From the NCBI GenBank assembly GCA_033283335.1, contig JAWMQP010000009.1, forward strand, positions 124,001-188,000: a DNA stretch of 64,000 nucleotides, written 5' to 3'. The notes beneath the pieces were generated by a model that did not search any database, was not told where the DNA came from, and worked only from the letters and a program-made list of their open reading frames with translations. Of the stretch, positions 51,372 through 61,257 are shown piece by piece. The DNA comes from Pseudomaricurvus sp033283335 (GTDB lineage Bacteria; Pseudomonadota; Gammaproteobacteria; Pseudomonadales; Cellvibrionaceae). Position 1 is the stretch's first letter; each line of letters opens with the position of its first letter. The position numbers were made by a program, and so were the translations under genes.

Positions 51372-52504
51372 AAAAACTTCTGCCCCTCCACCAGGCCATC
51401 GTTAAGCGCGATCACCAGCAGGTGCGGCAACTGCTGGATGCCGGCGCGGATATCCAGGCGCTGACGGCCAATGGTCGCAACGCGTTACAGCTGGCAGAAT
51501 TTGCCCATAATTTGCCGGCCATGGTGATGCTGGAGGGAAGTGTGGCGCTCAACCGGGCCTCGGACGATATCTGGTGCAGTGCCCTGCGCCAGGGGGATTA
51601 CCGCTTTGCGGACATCCCCGTCGAGAGATTGAGCAGTAGCCTGTGTGACACGGCGCTGCTGAGTGAGCCCGAGGTCTTTGAGGCGTTGCCGGCTGAGTAT
51701 CGACAGTTGGAGACGTTGATCGAGCGCTGTCGATTAAATCCAGCATTGATTGCCCGCTTGCCGGCAGAAATACGGCAGCAGTCGACCTTTTACCAGCCGC
51801 TGTTGCAGGGTGATTTTCTCTCCCGCATTGCCCTGCAGCATTGGCCGCGTCCCTGGCTCGACGAGTTTATTGACAAGGCCCTGGCGGCCGACCCGGCATA
51901 CTACTGCGAGCTGCCAGAGAGTGACAAAACCTATTCGCGCTCCCTGGCCTATGTCAAAGCCCACGGTAATCAACTGCTGCTGGTGCCAGAGTCGATCAAG
52001 GACACGGCTCTGTGCCTGGTGGCCATGCAAACCGGTTATTGCCTGGATGCGGTCCCTTCGGCCTGCCTGGGTCAGGACATGATTCGCGCGGCACTGGCAA
52101 CCCTGACGGCGGAGATGCAGCGCTGGCGCCACCGTGGAGGCGAGGTCGGTTGGTTGCCGAGGGTGTCTTGCAAGACGCTGGCGCTGTTGCCGGAGGCCTT
52201 GCGCAGTTATGACATCTGTTTGGCGGCTGTGGCAACGGACTATCACGCGCTGGCACTGGTGCCCGATGTATTGAAAACCCTGGAGTTGTGCTGCGCGGCG
52301 CTGGAAGGTCGGGAGTTGCTGGGGATGCAGCTCAATGACATCTTCGCCATGATTCCCGAGTCATTGCACGGCCAGGTCCATCAGCAAGCTCGTTTTACCC
52401 ATCACATTCAGCCCGGTGAATTGGAGCTGGGTCAGTCCGGCACCGCTGAAGAATGGGGTTCAACCGGGGGTGATTGGTGGGATGATTTTCCGCAGAAAAC
52501 CTGA
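51368..52504 (+). CDS. Ankyrin-repeat and DUF4116-like repeat protein
   Basis: A 378-residue cytoplasmic protein. Residues 1-50 contain an ankyrin-type repeat (LHQAIVKRDHQQVRQLLDAGADIQALTANG). After residue 200 there are repeats of the form VPESIKDTALCLVAMQ and LPEALRSYDICLAAVA, matching the DUF4116 leucine-rich pattern. Such repeats bind proteins. It follows a small Trp/Cys-rich protein with overlapping stop and start codons. The C terminus is acidic. No enzymatic motif is visible; a scaffold or immunity-like role is only a guess. Confidence 0.72.
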   Translation: MKKLLPLHQAIVKRDHQQVRQLLDAGADIQALTANGRNALQLAEFAHNLPAMVMLEGSVALNRASDDIWCSALRQGDYRFADIPVERLSSSLCDTALLSEPEVFEALPAEYRQLETLIERCRLNPALIARLPAEIRQQSTFYQPLLQGDFLSRIALQHWPRPWLDEFIDKALAADPAYYCELPESDKTYSRSLAYVKAHGNQLLLVPESIKDTALCLVAMQTGYCLDAVPSACLGQDMIRAALATLTAEMQRWRHRGGEVGWLPRVSCKTLALLPEALRSYDICLAAVATDYHALALVPDVLKTLELCCAALEGRELLGMQLNDIFAMIPESLHGQVHQQARFTHHIQPGELELGQSGTAEEWGSTGGDWWDDFPQKT

Positions 52505-52533
52505 CAACAGTGACCGCAGCGCGGTCACTGTTG
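52505..52533. terminator. Perfect stem-loop between the ankyrin gene and leuA
   Basis: CAACAGTGACCGC, loop AGC, GCGGTCACTGTTG: a perfect 13-bp stem starting one base after the ankyrin gene stop, between convergent genes. No T run, but it probably ends or shields transcripts from both sides. Confidence 0.7.
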
Positions 52534-52552
52534 AGTGCAGACTGTGGCGTGC

Positions 52553-54274
52553 TTATGCGGTTTCAGTCTGCGCCTGGACTGCGGCATTGCTCAACCGCTG
52601 GCCGCTGCGCGCCACCGCATTCAGCAGCGCCTGCACTGAGGCGCCGACAATGTCCGCGCTCCTGCCGGCGGCGCAGTAGCGGCTACCGTTAATACTCATT
52701 TGCACATAGCAGATGGCTTCCGCCTGGGCATCGGTTCCCAGCGTGTGCTCACTGTAATCGATTAGCACCATATCGCTGCCGGTGTGGCTGGCCAGGCCAC
52801 AGACAAACGCATCCAGTACGCCCTTGCCCCGCCCCTGAACACTGATTTTATCGTTGCCCGTGCTGGTAATAGTGGCGCTGAGCTGGTCGGCGTCGTGGCT
52901 GCGACTCAGGTCGTAGCTGTCGAGGCAGTACTCATCCACCATATAGGTTCTCTTGAAGGTGTCGAAAATGTCCGCGGGTGAGACTTCGCTCTCGCTGTCT
53001 TCGGCGCGTTTCTGGATGTGCGGGCTGAAGTCCACCTGCAGCCAGCGCGGCATCTGTACACCGTAATCCTGCTCCATCACATAGGCCACGCCGCCTTTGC
53101 CGGATTGGCTGTTAATGCGGATCACCTGCTGGTAGCTGCGGCCCAGGTCGCGTGGGTCGATGGGCAGGTAAGCTACGTTCCAGTGGGCTTCCGGGTCGTC
53201 CTGGCGTTTCTGCGCGTCGATGGCCATGCACTTGTTGATGGCGTCCTGGTGGCTGCCGGAAAAGGCGGCAAATACCAGTTCACCGGCGTAAGCGTGGCGT
53301 GGATGCACCGGCAGCTGGGTGCAGCGTTCAACGGTGCTGATGATGCGGTCCATGTTGGACAGATCCAGCTCCGGATCAATGCCCTGGCTGTAGAGGTTCA
53401 TCGCGGCGGTCACCACGTCCATATTGCCGGTGCGCTCGCCATTGCCGAGCATGGTGCCTTCCAGGCGGTCGGCGCCGGCCAGGATGCCCAGCTCGGCTGC
53501 CGCTACACCGCAGCCGCGGTCATTGTGGGTGTGCAGGCTGATCACCAGGGAATCGCGACGGGCGATGGTGTCGCACACTGTTTCAATCTGGTCGGCGTAG
53601 ACGTTGGGGGTCGAGACCTCCACAGTAGCCGGTAAGTTGATGATGACCTTATTGTCGGGTGTAGGTTGCCACACGTCGGTGACCGCGTTGCAGACTTCTA
53701 CCGCGTAATCGATTTCAGTGCCGGTGAAGCTCTCGGGCGAGTACTGGAATTGCCACTCGGTGTCGGGCTGCTGGGCCGCGTAGTCGCGTACCCATTCAGC
53801 CCCTTGTACGGCAATGGCTTTGATCTCATCGCGGTCTAACTTGAAGACCTGCTCGCGCTGCACCGTGGAGGTGGAGTTGTACAGGTGCACAATGGCGCGC
53901 CGCGCGCCTTTTAACGCCTCGAAGCTGCGGGCAATCAACGGCTCGCGGGCCTGGGTCAGCACCTGGATGGTGACGTCCTCGGGGATCAAATTCTGTTCGA
54001 TCAGCTGGCGGACAAAGTCAAAGTCCGGCTGTGAGGCGGCGGGGAAGCCCACTTCAATTTCTTTAAAGCCCACATCCACCAGCATGTGGAACATCTCCAG
54101 TTTTTGGCTGGGGGTCATGGGTTCAATCAACGACTGGTTGCCATCGCGCAGGTCGACACTGCACCAGATGGGCGCGGCCTCGATGACCCGGTTGGGCCAG
54201 CGGCGATCCGTTTTCTGGATCGGCGCGAAAGGGCGGTATTTGCGGTGGTTGAAGTTGGGATTGAACGGTGTCAT
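52553..54274 (-). CDS. leuA: 2-isopropylmalate synthase (long form)
   Basis: A 573-residue enzyme that condenses acetyl-CoA with 2-ketoisovalerate, the first step of leucine synthesis. It has the DRE-TIM signature APIWCSVDLRDGNQSLIEPM, HTHNDRGCGVAAAELGILAGADRLEG (metal-binding HxHND), and a C-terminal LeuA-dimer regulatory domain. It belongs to the longer yeast-like LeuA group found in Pseudomonas. ATG at 54274 is chosen; a TTG 27 bases upstream is in frame and neither has a strong ribosome-binding site. An Lrp-type regulator is divergent from it. With ilvIH in the same window, the whole carbon skeleton path to leucine is partly covered. Confidence 0.92.
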   Translation of the reverse strand: MTPFNPNFNHRKYRPFAPIQKTDRRWPNRVIEAAPIWCSVDLRDGNQSLIEPMTPSQKLEMFHMLVDVGFKEIEVGFPAASQPDFDFVRQLIEQNLIPEDVTIQVLTQAREPLIARSFEALKGARRAIVHLYNSTSTVQREQVFKLDRDEIKAIAVQGAEWVRDYAAQQPDTEWQFQYSPESFTGTEIDYAVEVCNAVTDVWQPTPDNKVIINLPATVEVSTPNVYADQIETVCDTIARRDSLVISLHTHNDRGCGVAAAELGILAGADRLEGTMLGNGERTGNMDVVTAAMNLYSQGIDPELDLSNMDRIISTVERCTQLPVHPRHAYAGELVFAAFSGSHQDAINKCMAIDAQKRQDDPEAHWNVAYLPIDPRDLGRSYQQVIRINSQSGKGGVAYVMEQDYGVQMPRWLQVDFSPHIQKRAEDSESEVSPADIFDTFKRTYMVDEYCLDSYDLSRSHDADQLSATITSTGNDKISVQGRGKGVLDAFVCGLASHTGSDMVLIDYSEHTLGTDAQAEAICYVQMSINGSRYCAAGRSADIVGASVQALLNAVARSGQRLSNAAVQAQTETA

Positions 54275-54586
54275 GGGCTGGGCTCTGCTGTTGGCATCCA
54301 ATGTCGATTAGCGTGGAGAAAGGGGGAAGAACTGGCGGGAGTGCGTCACTTGTGGTGTCGCGGCTGTTCCTTCGGTAAAGGAGCGGTCAGGCCGTGATCG
54401 GGCCCCTGGCTGCGAGTCCGCCTTGTGGGCGACCCGCCCCGCATCGGGCGTTCTTCAATGTGGCTTAGTGTAGGGAAGTGATCGTAGTGAATGGTTGCAA
54501 ATTCACCTTTCAACGGCTTAGGTGTTGCAATATATCTCTATTAATGGCCTTATTGGTGGAGAATTTCACTGTCCAGGTTATTTTTT
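54275..54586. other. leuA-lrp divergent region with GC-rich hairpins
   Basis: This 312-base gap holds the leuA and lrp promoters. On the leuA side is a strongly structured GC-rich stretch (about 54380-54450; for example GGGCG-ACC-CGCCC at 54427-54439). It looks like an mRNA leader. I see no run of leucine codons in a short frame, so a standard leader-peptide attenuator is not supported. Confidence 0.4.
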
Positions 54587-55063
54587 ATGACAGAAGTCGT
54601 CAAGCTCGACCGTATTGATCGAAGAATCCTGCAGGAGATGCAGGCGAATGCCCGAATCAGCAACCTGGAACTGGCCGACAAGGTGGGGTTGTCGCCCACA
54701 CCTTGTTCCCGCCGGGTCAAGCGGCTGGAAGACAGTGGCTTGATCGACCGCCACGTCACCCTGCTAAAACCCAAGGCGTTGGGGCTGAACCTTACTGCCA
54801 TGGTGGGCATCTCCATGGATCGTCACACGCCGGATCGCTTTGAGGCTTTTGAAAAAGCGGTCGTGGCCATGCCGGAAGTGCTTGAGTGTCTGATTGTTAC
54901 CGGTCAGTCGGCCGATTTTCTGTTGCGGGTGGTGGTGCGGGATATGGAGCACTTCGAGCAGGTACTGCTGGGGCAGCTAACGCGGCTGGAGGGGGTCACC
55001 GGCGTGCACTCCAGTTTTGTGCTCAGGGAAGTCATCAAAAAAACGGAGCTTCCCCTGGGTTAA
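54587..55063 (+). CDS. Lrp/AsnC-family transcriptional regulator
   Basis: A 158-residue regulator of amino-acid metabolism. The N-terminal HTH is LDRIDRRILQEMQANARISNLELADKVGLSPTPCSRRVKRLE; the C-terminal RAM domain (VLECLIVTGQSADFLLRVVV) binds small effectors and forms octamers. Position divergent from leuA suggests control of leucine synthesis, but it could act elsewhere. ATG at 54587 has AGG about nine bases upstream. Confidence 0.93.
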   Translation: MTEVVKLDRIDRRILQEMQANARISNLELADKVGLSPTPCSRRVKRLEDSGLIDRHVTLLKPKALGLNLTAMVGISMDRHTPDRFEAFEKAVVAMPEVLECLIVTGQSADFLLRVVVRDMEHFEQVLLGQLTRLEGVTGVHSSFVLREVIKKTELPLG

Positions 55064-55183
55064 GCCAAAATCGCCTGCTTGGCGCCTAAAGCCTTAACAA
55101 GATTTTACTCAGTTTCTACTTTTGAACGCTTGATGATTTTTGAATGAGGTTCATAATTGCTCACCTATTAATCAAATTATAAA

Positions 55184-55945
55184 GTGGGCACTGTGAGCAC
55201 CAAGGAACGAAAAAGGCGCCAGATGGCCGAGCGGGAAGCGTTTTTTCTCGATCACGCCTGGGCCATGATCCAGAATGAGGGGGTGTTGAACCTGCAGATG
55301 GCCAAGCTCGCCCATCGGTGTGAATACTCGGTCGGTACCCTCTACCAACACTTTACTTCCAAAGAAGACCTGTTGGTGGCACTGGCGACCCGCAGTGTGG
55401 GCCAGCGTTTATCCCTATACCAGCGTGCGGCGGCCTGGCAGGCTCCTACACGCTTCAGAATCCTGGCTGTGGTACTGGCCGATATCCTGTTTGCCCAGCA
55501 GTCCCCCGAATATTTCCAGCTGGCTCAATACGTCTCTACCCACACCATTTGGATGGCGGCGTCACATGAGCGACGCGAGCTCGCCCTTGAGGCCTCCCAG
55601 CCGCTCGGTGATCTGGTGGCAAGCATTGTTCAGGACGCACGCCACAGTGGTGATATGCAGGATTCACAGCTCAATGATCGAGAGCTCTGCAGTGGCCTGT
55701 GGGCCATGTGTGAAGGCATGCATTCCCTGGTGAGTGCCGCCGGCTTGCTGGAGGCCCACTCGGTACCGCGTCCGTACCAGTTGTTGATAATACAGGCCCA
55801 TGCATTACTCAATGGCCTCAATTGGCAGCCGCTGATGGATCTGCAGGATGCCGGGCAACAGGATCGCCTGCTGGAACGAATTATGGCCGAATTGTTTGAT
55901 GAGTTTCCCCTGTCTGCCTGCCCGGCGGGATCTTCACCGGTTTAG
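55184..55945 (+). CDS. TetR-family regulator of the RND efflux operon
   Basis: A 253-residue TetR/AcrR-type repressor. N-terminal HTH: MAKLAHRCEYSVGTLYQHFTSKEDLLVALATRS. The larger C-terminal domain would bind the inducer. It heads the operon with an MFP and an RND pump, so it likely represses them and itself. GTG at 55184 is taken as start; the GTG at 55193 (giving VSTKERKRRQ) is an equal alternative, as neither has a good ribosome-binding site. Confidence 0.88.
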   Translation: MGTVSTKERKRRQMAEREAFFLDHAWAMIQNEGVLNLQMAKLAHRCEYSVGTLYQHFTSKEDLLVALATRSVGQRLSLYQRAAAWQAPTRFRILAVVLADILFAQQSPEYFQLAQYVSTHTIWMAASHERRELALEASQPLGDLVASIVQDARHSGDMQDSQLNDRELCSGLWAMCEGMHSLVSAAGLLEAHSVPRPYQLLIIQAHALLNGLNWQPLMDLQDAGQQDRLLERIMAELFDEFPLSACPAGSSPV

Positions 55946-55986
55946 TATGTTTAACAATCTCAGAGAAGTGGTATTGGAAGTCGATT

Positions 55987-57120
55987 ATGAGTAAAAGGAT
56001 GATGGCGCTGCTGGCGGCAGCGATTGTGGTGTTCGGTGGAGTGATTGCGGTCAAGCTGCTGATCAACCAGAAAATGAACGAGTTTTTCGACAATATGCCA
56101 TCGCCACCAGTGGTGGTGTCCTCGGCCGAGGCCGTTGCCGATCGCTGGATTCAGGAAGTGACGGCCGTGGGAACCGTGACGGCGGTACAGGGCGCCGAAC
56201 TGACCACCGAGGTCAGTGGCATTGTGGAGAAAATCCATTTTGACAGCGGCAGTGAAGTGAAAGCCGGCGATGTCATTATGACACTTGATCGCGCCACTGA
56301 CCGCGCCGAGCTGAAAACGCTGCAGGCGGCTGCTAACCTGGCGGAGCTGGAACGCGATCGAGTCAAGGAGCTGTGGCAGCGCAAAAACATTTCCCAGTCC
56401 GAGTACGACCAGCGTCAGAGCCAGCTGGAACAGGCCCAGGCCCGGGTTGATGTACAACAGGCGCGCATTGATCAGAAAGTCTTGCGGGCACCCTATGCCG
56501 GGCGGCTGGGGATTCGTCGGGTGAGTGTGGGCTCGTTTGTCAACGCCGGTGATCCCATGATTGGTCTGCAGTCACTGGATCCCATCTTTGTGGATTTCAC
56601 CTTGCCTGAGCAGCGCTTCCGGGATGTGCGCGTGGGTATGTCGGTGCGAGCACAGATGGATGCCTTGGGGACGGAAACCTTCGAGGGAACGATCACCGCC
56701 ATTGAGCCAGTGATTGATGCCGACACGCGCAACTTCCAGCTACAGGCCACCTTTGACAACCCCGAACAGCGTTTGCGGCCGGGTATGTTTGCCCGTATTG
56801 CCCTCAATGTGGGGGAAGAGCGTGATGTGATTGTGCTGCCGCGTACCGCCATCAGCTTTAAACCCTATGGCAACTCAGTGTATGTGCTGACGCCCAGCGA
56901 AGAGACCAATGCTGACGGACAGCGACTCATGCATTCCAAACAGCGTTTCGTTCGCACGGGTGATGTGCGCGGTGACCTGATTGCCATTGACGAAGGCATT
57001 GAGCTGGGTGAACAGGTCGCCACCAGCGGTCTGTTGAAGCTGAACACCGGTGCGGATGTGATCGTCAATAATGACGTACAACCCGAAGCGGAAATTGCAC
57101 CGACTCCGGATAACGGCTGA
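55987..57120 (+). CDS. RND efflux membrane fusion protein
   Basis: A 377-residue periplasmic adaptor. N-terminal membrane anchor (MMALLAAAIVVFGGVIAVKLL); lipoyl half VSGIVEKIHFDSGSEVKAGDVI; helical hairpin (ELKTLQAAANLAELERDRVKEL to LEQAQARVDVQQARIDQ); second half RAPYAGRLGIRRVSVGSFVNAGDPM; and membrane-proximal domain. It links the RND pump to an outer-membrane channel. The pump gene follows 11 bases after its stop. No channel gene is present, so a TolC-type protein elsewhere must be used. Confidence 0.94.
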   Translation: MSKRMMALLAAAIVVFGGVIAVKLLINQKMNEFFDNMPSPPVVVSSAEAVADRWIQEVTAVGTVTAVQGAELTTEVSGIVEKIHFDSGSEVKAGDVIMTLDRATDRAELKTLQAAANLAELERDRVKELWQRKNISQSEYDQRQSQLEQAQARVDVQQARIDQKVLRAPYAGRLGIRRVSVGSFVNAGDPMIGLQSLDPIFVDFTLPEQRFRDVRVGMSVRAQMDALGTETFEGTITAIEPVIDADTRNFQLQATFDNPEQRLRPGMFARIALNVGEERDVIVLPRTAISFKPYGNSVYVLTPSEETNADGQRLMHSKQRFVRTGDVRGDLIAIDEGIELGEQVATSGLLKLNTGADVIVNNDVQPEAEIAPTPDNG

Positions 57121-57131
57121 GGGATGCTGCT

Positions 57132-60100
57132 GTGAAGTTTACCGATATCTTTATCAACAAACCGGTACTGGCAACCGTGGTCAGTCTGGTCATTCTGCTG
57201 TTGGGGTTACGGGCCGGAACGGAGCTGAACGTGCGCCAGTACCCGGAGCTGCAAAACGCCGTGGTGAATGTCAGCACGGCCTATGTCGGTGCCGATGCCG
57301 ACCTGGTGCAGGGTTTTATTACCACGCCCATTGAGCGGCAAATCGCCACCGTCGACGGCATTGATTATATGACCTCGTCCAGTGCCGCCGGCATTTCCAC
57401 GGTCAGTGCTCACGTCAGTCTCAATGCCGATCCGGACAAGGTGTTGACCAAAGTCATCGCCAAGGTCAATAAATTGCGCGGTGAGCTGCCACCGTCGGCA
57501 GAGAACGCGGTGGTGGATTTGCGGGTGGGGGATCCCTCGGCCCACGCCTACCTGGCGTTTTACAGTGATAGCCTCAAAACCAACCAGATTACCGATTACC
57601 TGATTCGCGAAGTGGAACCGCGCCTGGCCACGGTATCGGGCATCCAGCGGGCGGACATCGGCGGTGGCCAGACGTTTGCGGTCAGAGTTTGGTTAAAGCC
57701 GGAACGCATGCGGGCCTTTGACCTGACCGCCTCTGACATTAACCAGGCATTGCGCAACAACAATGTGCTGTCGGCGGTGGGGGCTACCAAAGGCTCCATG
57801 ATGGCCATTGACCTCAAGGCCAATACCGATCTGCGGGACTTAACGCAATTCAAGCAAATGATTGTGAGTGCCGAGCGGGGCTCGATCATCCGCCTGGAAG
57901 ATGTGGCGGATGTGGAGCTGGGGGCCGAGAGCTACTCGGAATCCGCACGTTTTAACGGCAAGCAGGCGACGTTTTTTGCCGTCTACCTGACGCCGGACGC
58001 CAACGCCATTGAGGTGCTCAAAAACCTGCGCGAAGTCTGGAATAACGACGTTGTCAGCCAGTTGCCGGAAGGATTGCAGGCGGAGTTTGCCTACGACAGC
58101 TCGATCTACATCAACGATGCCATCGGCGAGGTCAAGCAGACCATCGCCGAGGCGATCCTGATTGTGATTGTGGTGATTTTTCTGTTTCTGGGGTCGATGC
58201 GCTCGGTGCTGATTCCGGCGGTAGCGGTGCCTTTGTCGCTGGTTGGCGCACTGTTTTTGATGCTGTTGCTGGGTTATTCCCTCAACCTGCTGACGCTGCT
58301 GGCGATGGTGCTGGCCATCGGTATCGTGGTGGATGATGCCATTATTGTGCTGGAAAACATTCACCGCCATGTGGAAGAAGGTATGAAACCCCACGCCGCG
58401 GCCATTCAGGGCGCCCGCGAGCTGGCCTGGCCGGTGGTGGCGATGACCACCACGTTGATCGCCGTGTATCTGCCGATCGGTTTCCTCAGTGGCATTACCG
58501 GGGTGCTGTTCGTGGAATTCGCCTTTACCCTCGCCGGTGCAGTGCTGATTTCCGGGATTGTTGCCCTGACCCTGTCACCGATGATGTGTGCCAAGATGCT
58601 CCGGCCCCACAAAGATTCGGGCGGCGGTCTGGAGAGCTGGCTGGACGAGCAGTTTGAAAAATTGCAGCGACGCTACCAGAAAGATTTGCACACCGTGCTG
58701 GATGAGAAAGTTGGCATTGGCATTTTTGCCGGGATCATTCTGGCCTCCTGTTATTTTCTGTTTGTCATGTCGCCCAGCGAGTTGGCTCCCAAAGAAGACG
58801 TGGGGATGGCGTTTTACCTGGCGGAAGCCGATCCGGGCGTAACCCTGGAGTACATCGAGCGTTATTCCGATGAAGCCTGGCACATTGATCAATCCACAGA
58901 TGCCATCGCCAACAACTTTCAGTTCAACGGCGTCAACTTCCTTTCGCCCGGATCCAGCAATGGCGCCTTTGGAGGTTTCATTCTCGCGCCCTGGAGTCAG
59001 CGCCAGGAATCCCTTGATGAGTTGCTGAACGATATCATTACACCACGCTTCAGCCAGGTGGCAGGCTTGAAGGTGGCGGCCATGGCGCCCTCGGCCCTGC
59101 CCTCGGGTGGCAGCGGCATGCCGGTGGAATTTGTGGTGGTCAGTACCGCACCGCCTGCCGCGGTGAAGGAAATGGCCGACAAAATCCTGGCCAGGGCCCA
59201 GGCCAGTAAAAAGTTCATTTTCCTCAACACGGATGTGAAAATTGACAAGCCGCGCAGTGAAATCCTCATTGATCGGGATAAAGCGTCTCAGTTGGGCGTG
59301 GATATGTCGCAGTTGTCGTCCGACCTGTCCTCCATGTTGTCGGGTGGATACGTGAATCGGTTCTCACTGGAAAACCGTTCCTACAAAGTGATTCCGCAAG
59401 TGCAACGCGGCGATCGCCTGACGCCGGAGCAGTTGCAGAGTTATTACACCCGCACCCAATCCGGTGAGCTGGTGCCCCTGTCGACCATTGTGTCTCTGAA
59501 GGACTCGGTGCAGCCCCAGGTGCTGAGTCGTTTCCAGCAGCTTAACAGCGTCTCCATTGGCGGCGTGCAGCGGCCGGGCATTGCCCTGGGTGAAGCGCTG
59601 CAAGTCCTTGAGGACGCCGCCGATGAGATTCTGCCGCGGGGTTATACCGTCGATTACGCCGGGGAGGCGCGGCAGTTTAAAACGGAAGGTTCGGCCTTGG
59701 TCGGCACCTTCTTTTTTGCGTTGCTGGTGATTTACCTGGTACTGGCCGCCCAGTTTGAATCTTTCCGCGACCCGTTCATCATGTTGATGACGGTGCCCAT
59801 GTCCATCAGTGGCGCGCTGTTGGTGCTGAACATTCTGGGGATTTTCCAGGTGCCCGGCACCACGCTCAATATTTACACCCAGATCGGCTTGTTAACCCTG
59901 ATCGGCGTGATCTCCAAGCACGGCATCCTGATCGTGGAGTTTGCCAATAAGCTGCAACAGGAAGGGCACAGCAAGCGCGAGGCGATTGAACAGGCCACTT
60001 CCATCCGCCTGCGGCCGGTACTGATGACAACCGCCGCCCTCGTGCTGGCGATGGTGCCGCTGCTGATGGCCAGTGGACCGGGGGCGGTGTCGCGCTTTTC

Positions 60101-60245
60101 CATGGGGGTGGTGATCGCCGCCGGTATGACCATCGGTACCGCCTTTACCCTCTACATCCTGCCGGCGGTGTATCTGTTTATGGCACGGGACTACTCCGCC
60201 AAACCGGCCCGCAAGCCGGTCCGTGATCAGGTGAAGGAGGCCTGA
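57132..60245 (+). CDS. RND-family multidrug efflux permease
   Basis: A 1037-residue inner-membrane pump with the two-fold RND layout: helix 1, a large periplasmic loop (ending near residue 330), helices 2-6, helix 7, a second loop, helices 8-12. The proton-relay pair is Asp406/Asp407 region in IGIVVDDAIIVLENIHRHVEEG. Other family motifs are GVKPSALPSGGSGMPV-like porter segments and YLVLAAQFESFRDPFIMLM. The start is GTG at 57132 with GAGGGA eight bases upstream. It ends exactly where convergent yghU ends, sharing a TGATCA. Confidence 0.93.
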   Translation: MKFTDIFINKPVLATVVSLVILLLGLRAGTELNVRQYPELQNAVVNVSTAYVGADADLVQGFITTPIERQIATVDGIDYMTSSSAAGISTVSAHVSLNADPDKVLTKVIAKVNKLRGELPPSAENAVVDLRVGDPSAHAYLAFYSDSLKTNQITDYLIREVEPRLATVSGIQRADIGGGQTFAVRVWLKPERMRAFDLTASDINQALRNNNVLSAVGATKGSMMAIDLKANTDLRDLTQFKQMIVSAERGSIIRLEDVADVELGAESYSESARFNGKQATFFAVYLTPDANAIEVLKNLREVWNNDVVSQLPEGLQAEFAYDSSIYINDAIGEVKQTIAEAILIVIVVIFLFLGSMRSVLIPAVAVPLSLVGALFLMLLLGYSLNLLTLLAMVLAIGIVVDDAIIVLENIHRHVEEGMKPHAAAIQGARELAWPVVAMTTTLIAVYLPIGFLSGITGVLFVEFAFTLAGAVLISGIVALTLSPMMCAKMLRPHKDSGGGLESWLDEQFEKLQRRYQKDLHTVLDEKVGIGIFAGIILASCYFLFVMSPSELAPKEDVGMAFYLAEADPGVTLEYIERYSDEAWHIDQSTDAIANNFQFNGVNFLSPGSSNGAFGGFILAPWSQRQESLDELLNDIITPRFSQVAGLKVAAMAPSALPSGGSGMPVEFVVVSTAPPAAVKEMADKILARAQASKKFIFLNTDVKIDKPRSEILIDRDKASQLGVDMSQLSSDLSSMLSGGYVNRFSLENRSYKVIPQVQRGDRLTPEQLQSYYTRTQSGELVPLSTIVSLKDSVQPQVLSRFQQLNSVSIGGVQRPGIALGEALQVLEDAADEILPRGYTVDYAGEARQFKTEGSALVGTFFFALLVIYLVLAAQFESFRDPFIMLMTVPMSISGALLVLNILGIFQVPGTTLNIYTQIGLLTLIGVISKHGILIVEFANKLQQEGHSKREAIEQATSIRLRPVLMTTAALVLAMVPLLMASGPGAVSRFSMGVVIAAGMTIGTAFTLYILPAVYLFMARDYSAKPARKPVRDQVKEA

Positions 60246-61133
60246 TCAGCTGGTAGAATCGGACGCGTCGGCTTCGAGCTTGTCCTGAGTGCGCAGCTCG
60301 AAGTCGCTGGCGTCGTGGCGCTCGTGCAGTTGTTCGGCGGGATCGCCAAACGTTCGGTTCACCATACGCCCGCGCTGTACTGCCGGGCGTTCCCCCACTT
60401 CATTTGTCCAGCGCTGCAGATGCTGGTAGCTCGTCACATCCAGAAACTCCCCGGCATCGTATAGGCGACCGGCGGCCAGGGCGCCGTACCAGGGCCAGAT
60501 GGCCATGTCGGCAATGGAGTAAACGTCACCGGCCATGTAGCGGTGTTTGGCCAGATGCTGGTCGAGTACATCCATTTGCCGTTTCACTTCCATGGCGTAG
60601 CGGTTGATCGGGTATTCATACTTCTCCGGCGCGTAGGCGTAGAAGTGGCCAAAGCCGCCACCCAGAAATGGGCCGCTGCCCATTTGCCAGAACAGCCACG
60701 ACAGGCACTCTGTGCGACCGATGGGGTCGGTAGGAATGAATGCCTGAAATTTTTCCGCCAGGTACAGCAGGATGGCGCCGGATTCGAACACCCGCTGCGG
60801 CGGGTCGACACTGTGGTCCACCAGCGCCGGAATTTTGGAATTGGGATTGATGGCGACAAACCCGCTGCTGAACTGATCGCCTTCCTGGATGCGAATCAGG
60901 TGCGCATCGTACTCGGCGTCAGGATGGCCGCTGGCCAACAACTCTTCCAGCAGGATGGTGACCTTAACCCCATTGGGGGTGGCCAGGGAATAGAGTTGTA
61001 ATGGGTGTTTGCCTACGGGTAAAACCCGCTCATGGGTGGCTCCGGCGATGGGGCGATTGATGTTGGCGAATTGGCCGCCACTTTCCTGATCCCAGCGCCA
61101 GACTTTGGGCGGGGTGTAGGGGGAATCTGTCAT
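60246..61133 (-). CDS. yghU: Glutathione-dependent disulfide-bond oxidoreductase (YghU-like GST)
   Basis: A 295-residue thioredoxin-fold GST-like enzyme that reduces disulfides using two glutathiones. It follows E. coli YghU (288 residues) along its length: FANINRPIAGATHE, QFSSGFVAINPNSKIPAL, FLGGGFGHFYAYAPEK, and QLHERHDASDFE near the end. Its stop codon abuts the RND permease stop with no spacer (TGATCA), so the two transcripts converge without a terminator and may overlap. ATG at 61133. Confidence 0.93.
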   Translation of the reverse strand: MTDSPYTPPKVWRWDQESGGQFANINRPIAGATHERVLPVGKHPLQLYSLATPNGVKVTILLEELLASGHPDAEYDAHLIRIQEGDQFSSGFVAINPNSKIPALVDHSVDPPQRVFESGAILLYLAEKFQAFIPTDPIGRTECLSWLFWQMGSGPFLGGGFGHFYAYAPEKYEYPINRYAMEVKRQMDVLDQHLAKHRYMAGDVYSIADMAIWPWYGALAAGRLYDAGEFLDVTSYQHLQRWTNEVGERPAVQRGRMVNRTFGDPAEQLHERHDASDFELRTQDKLEADASDSTS

Positions 61134-61257
61134 GGGATGCTCCTGCCGAAGAAGAGGGTTGTTGCGGTGATGGTAGTGTTTACACCGGGTTGTCTCAAGT
61201 TCGCTGCTAGACTTGTGACAGTCAATCGAGGCAATCAGTGACCGACGGGATTCGCAA

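Noticed and set aside
54275..54586. Leucine attenuator peptide before leuA
   Set aside because: GC-rich hairpins exist but no short frame with a run of leucine codons was found.
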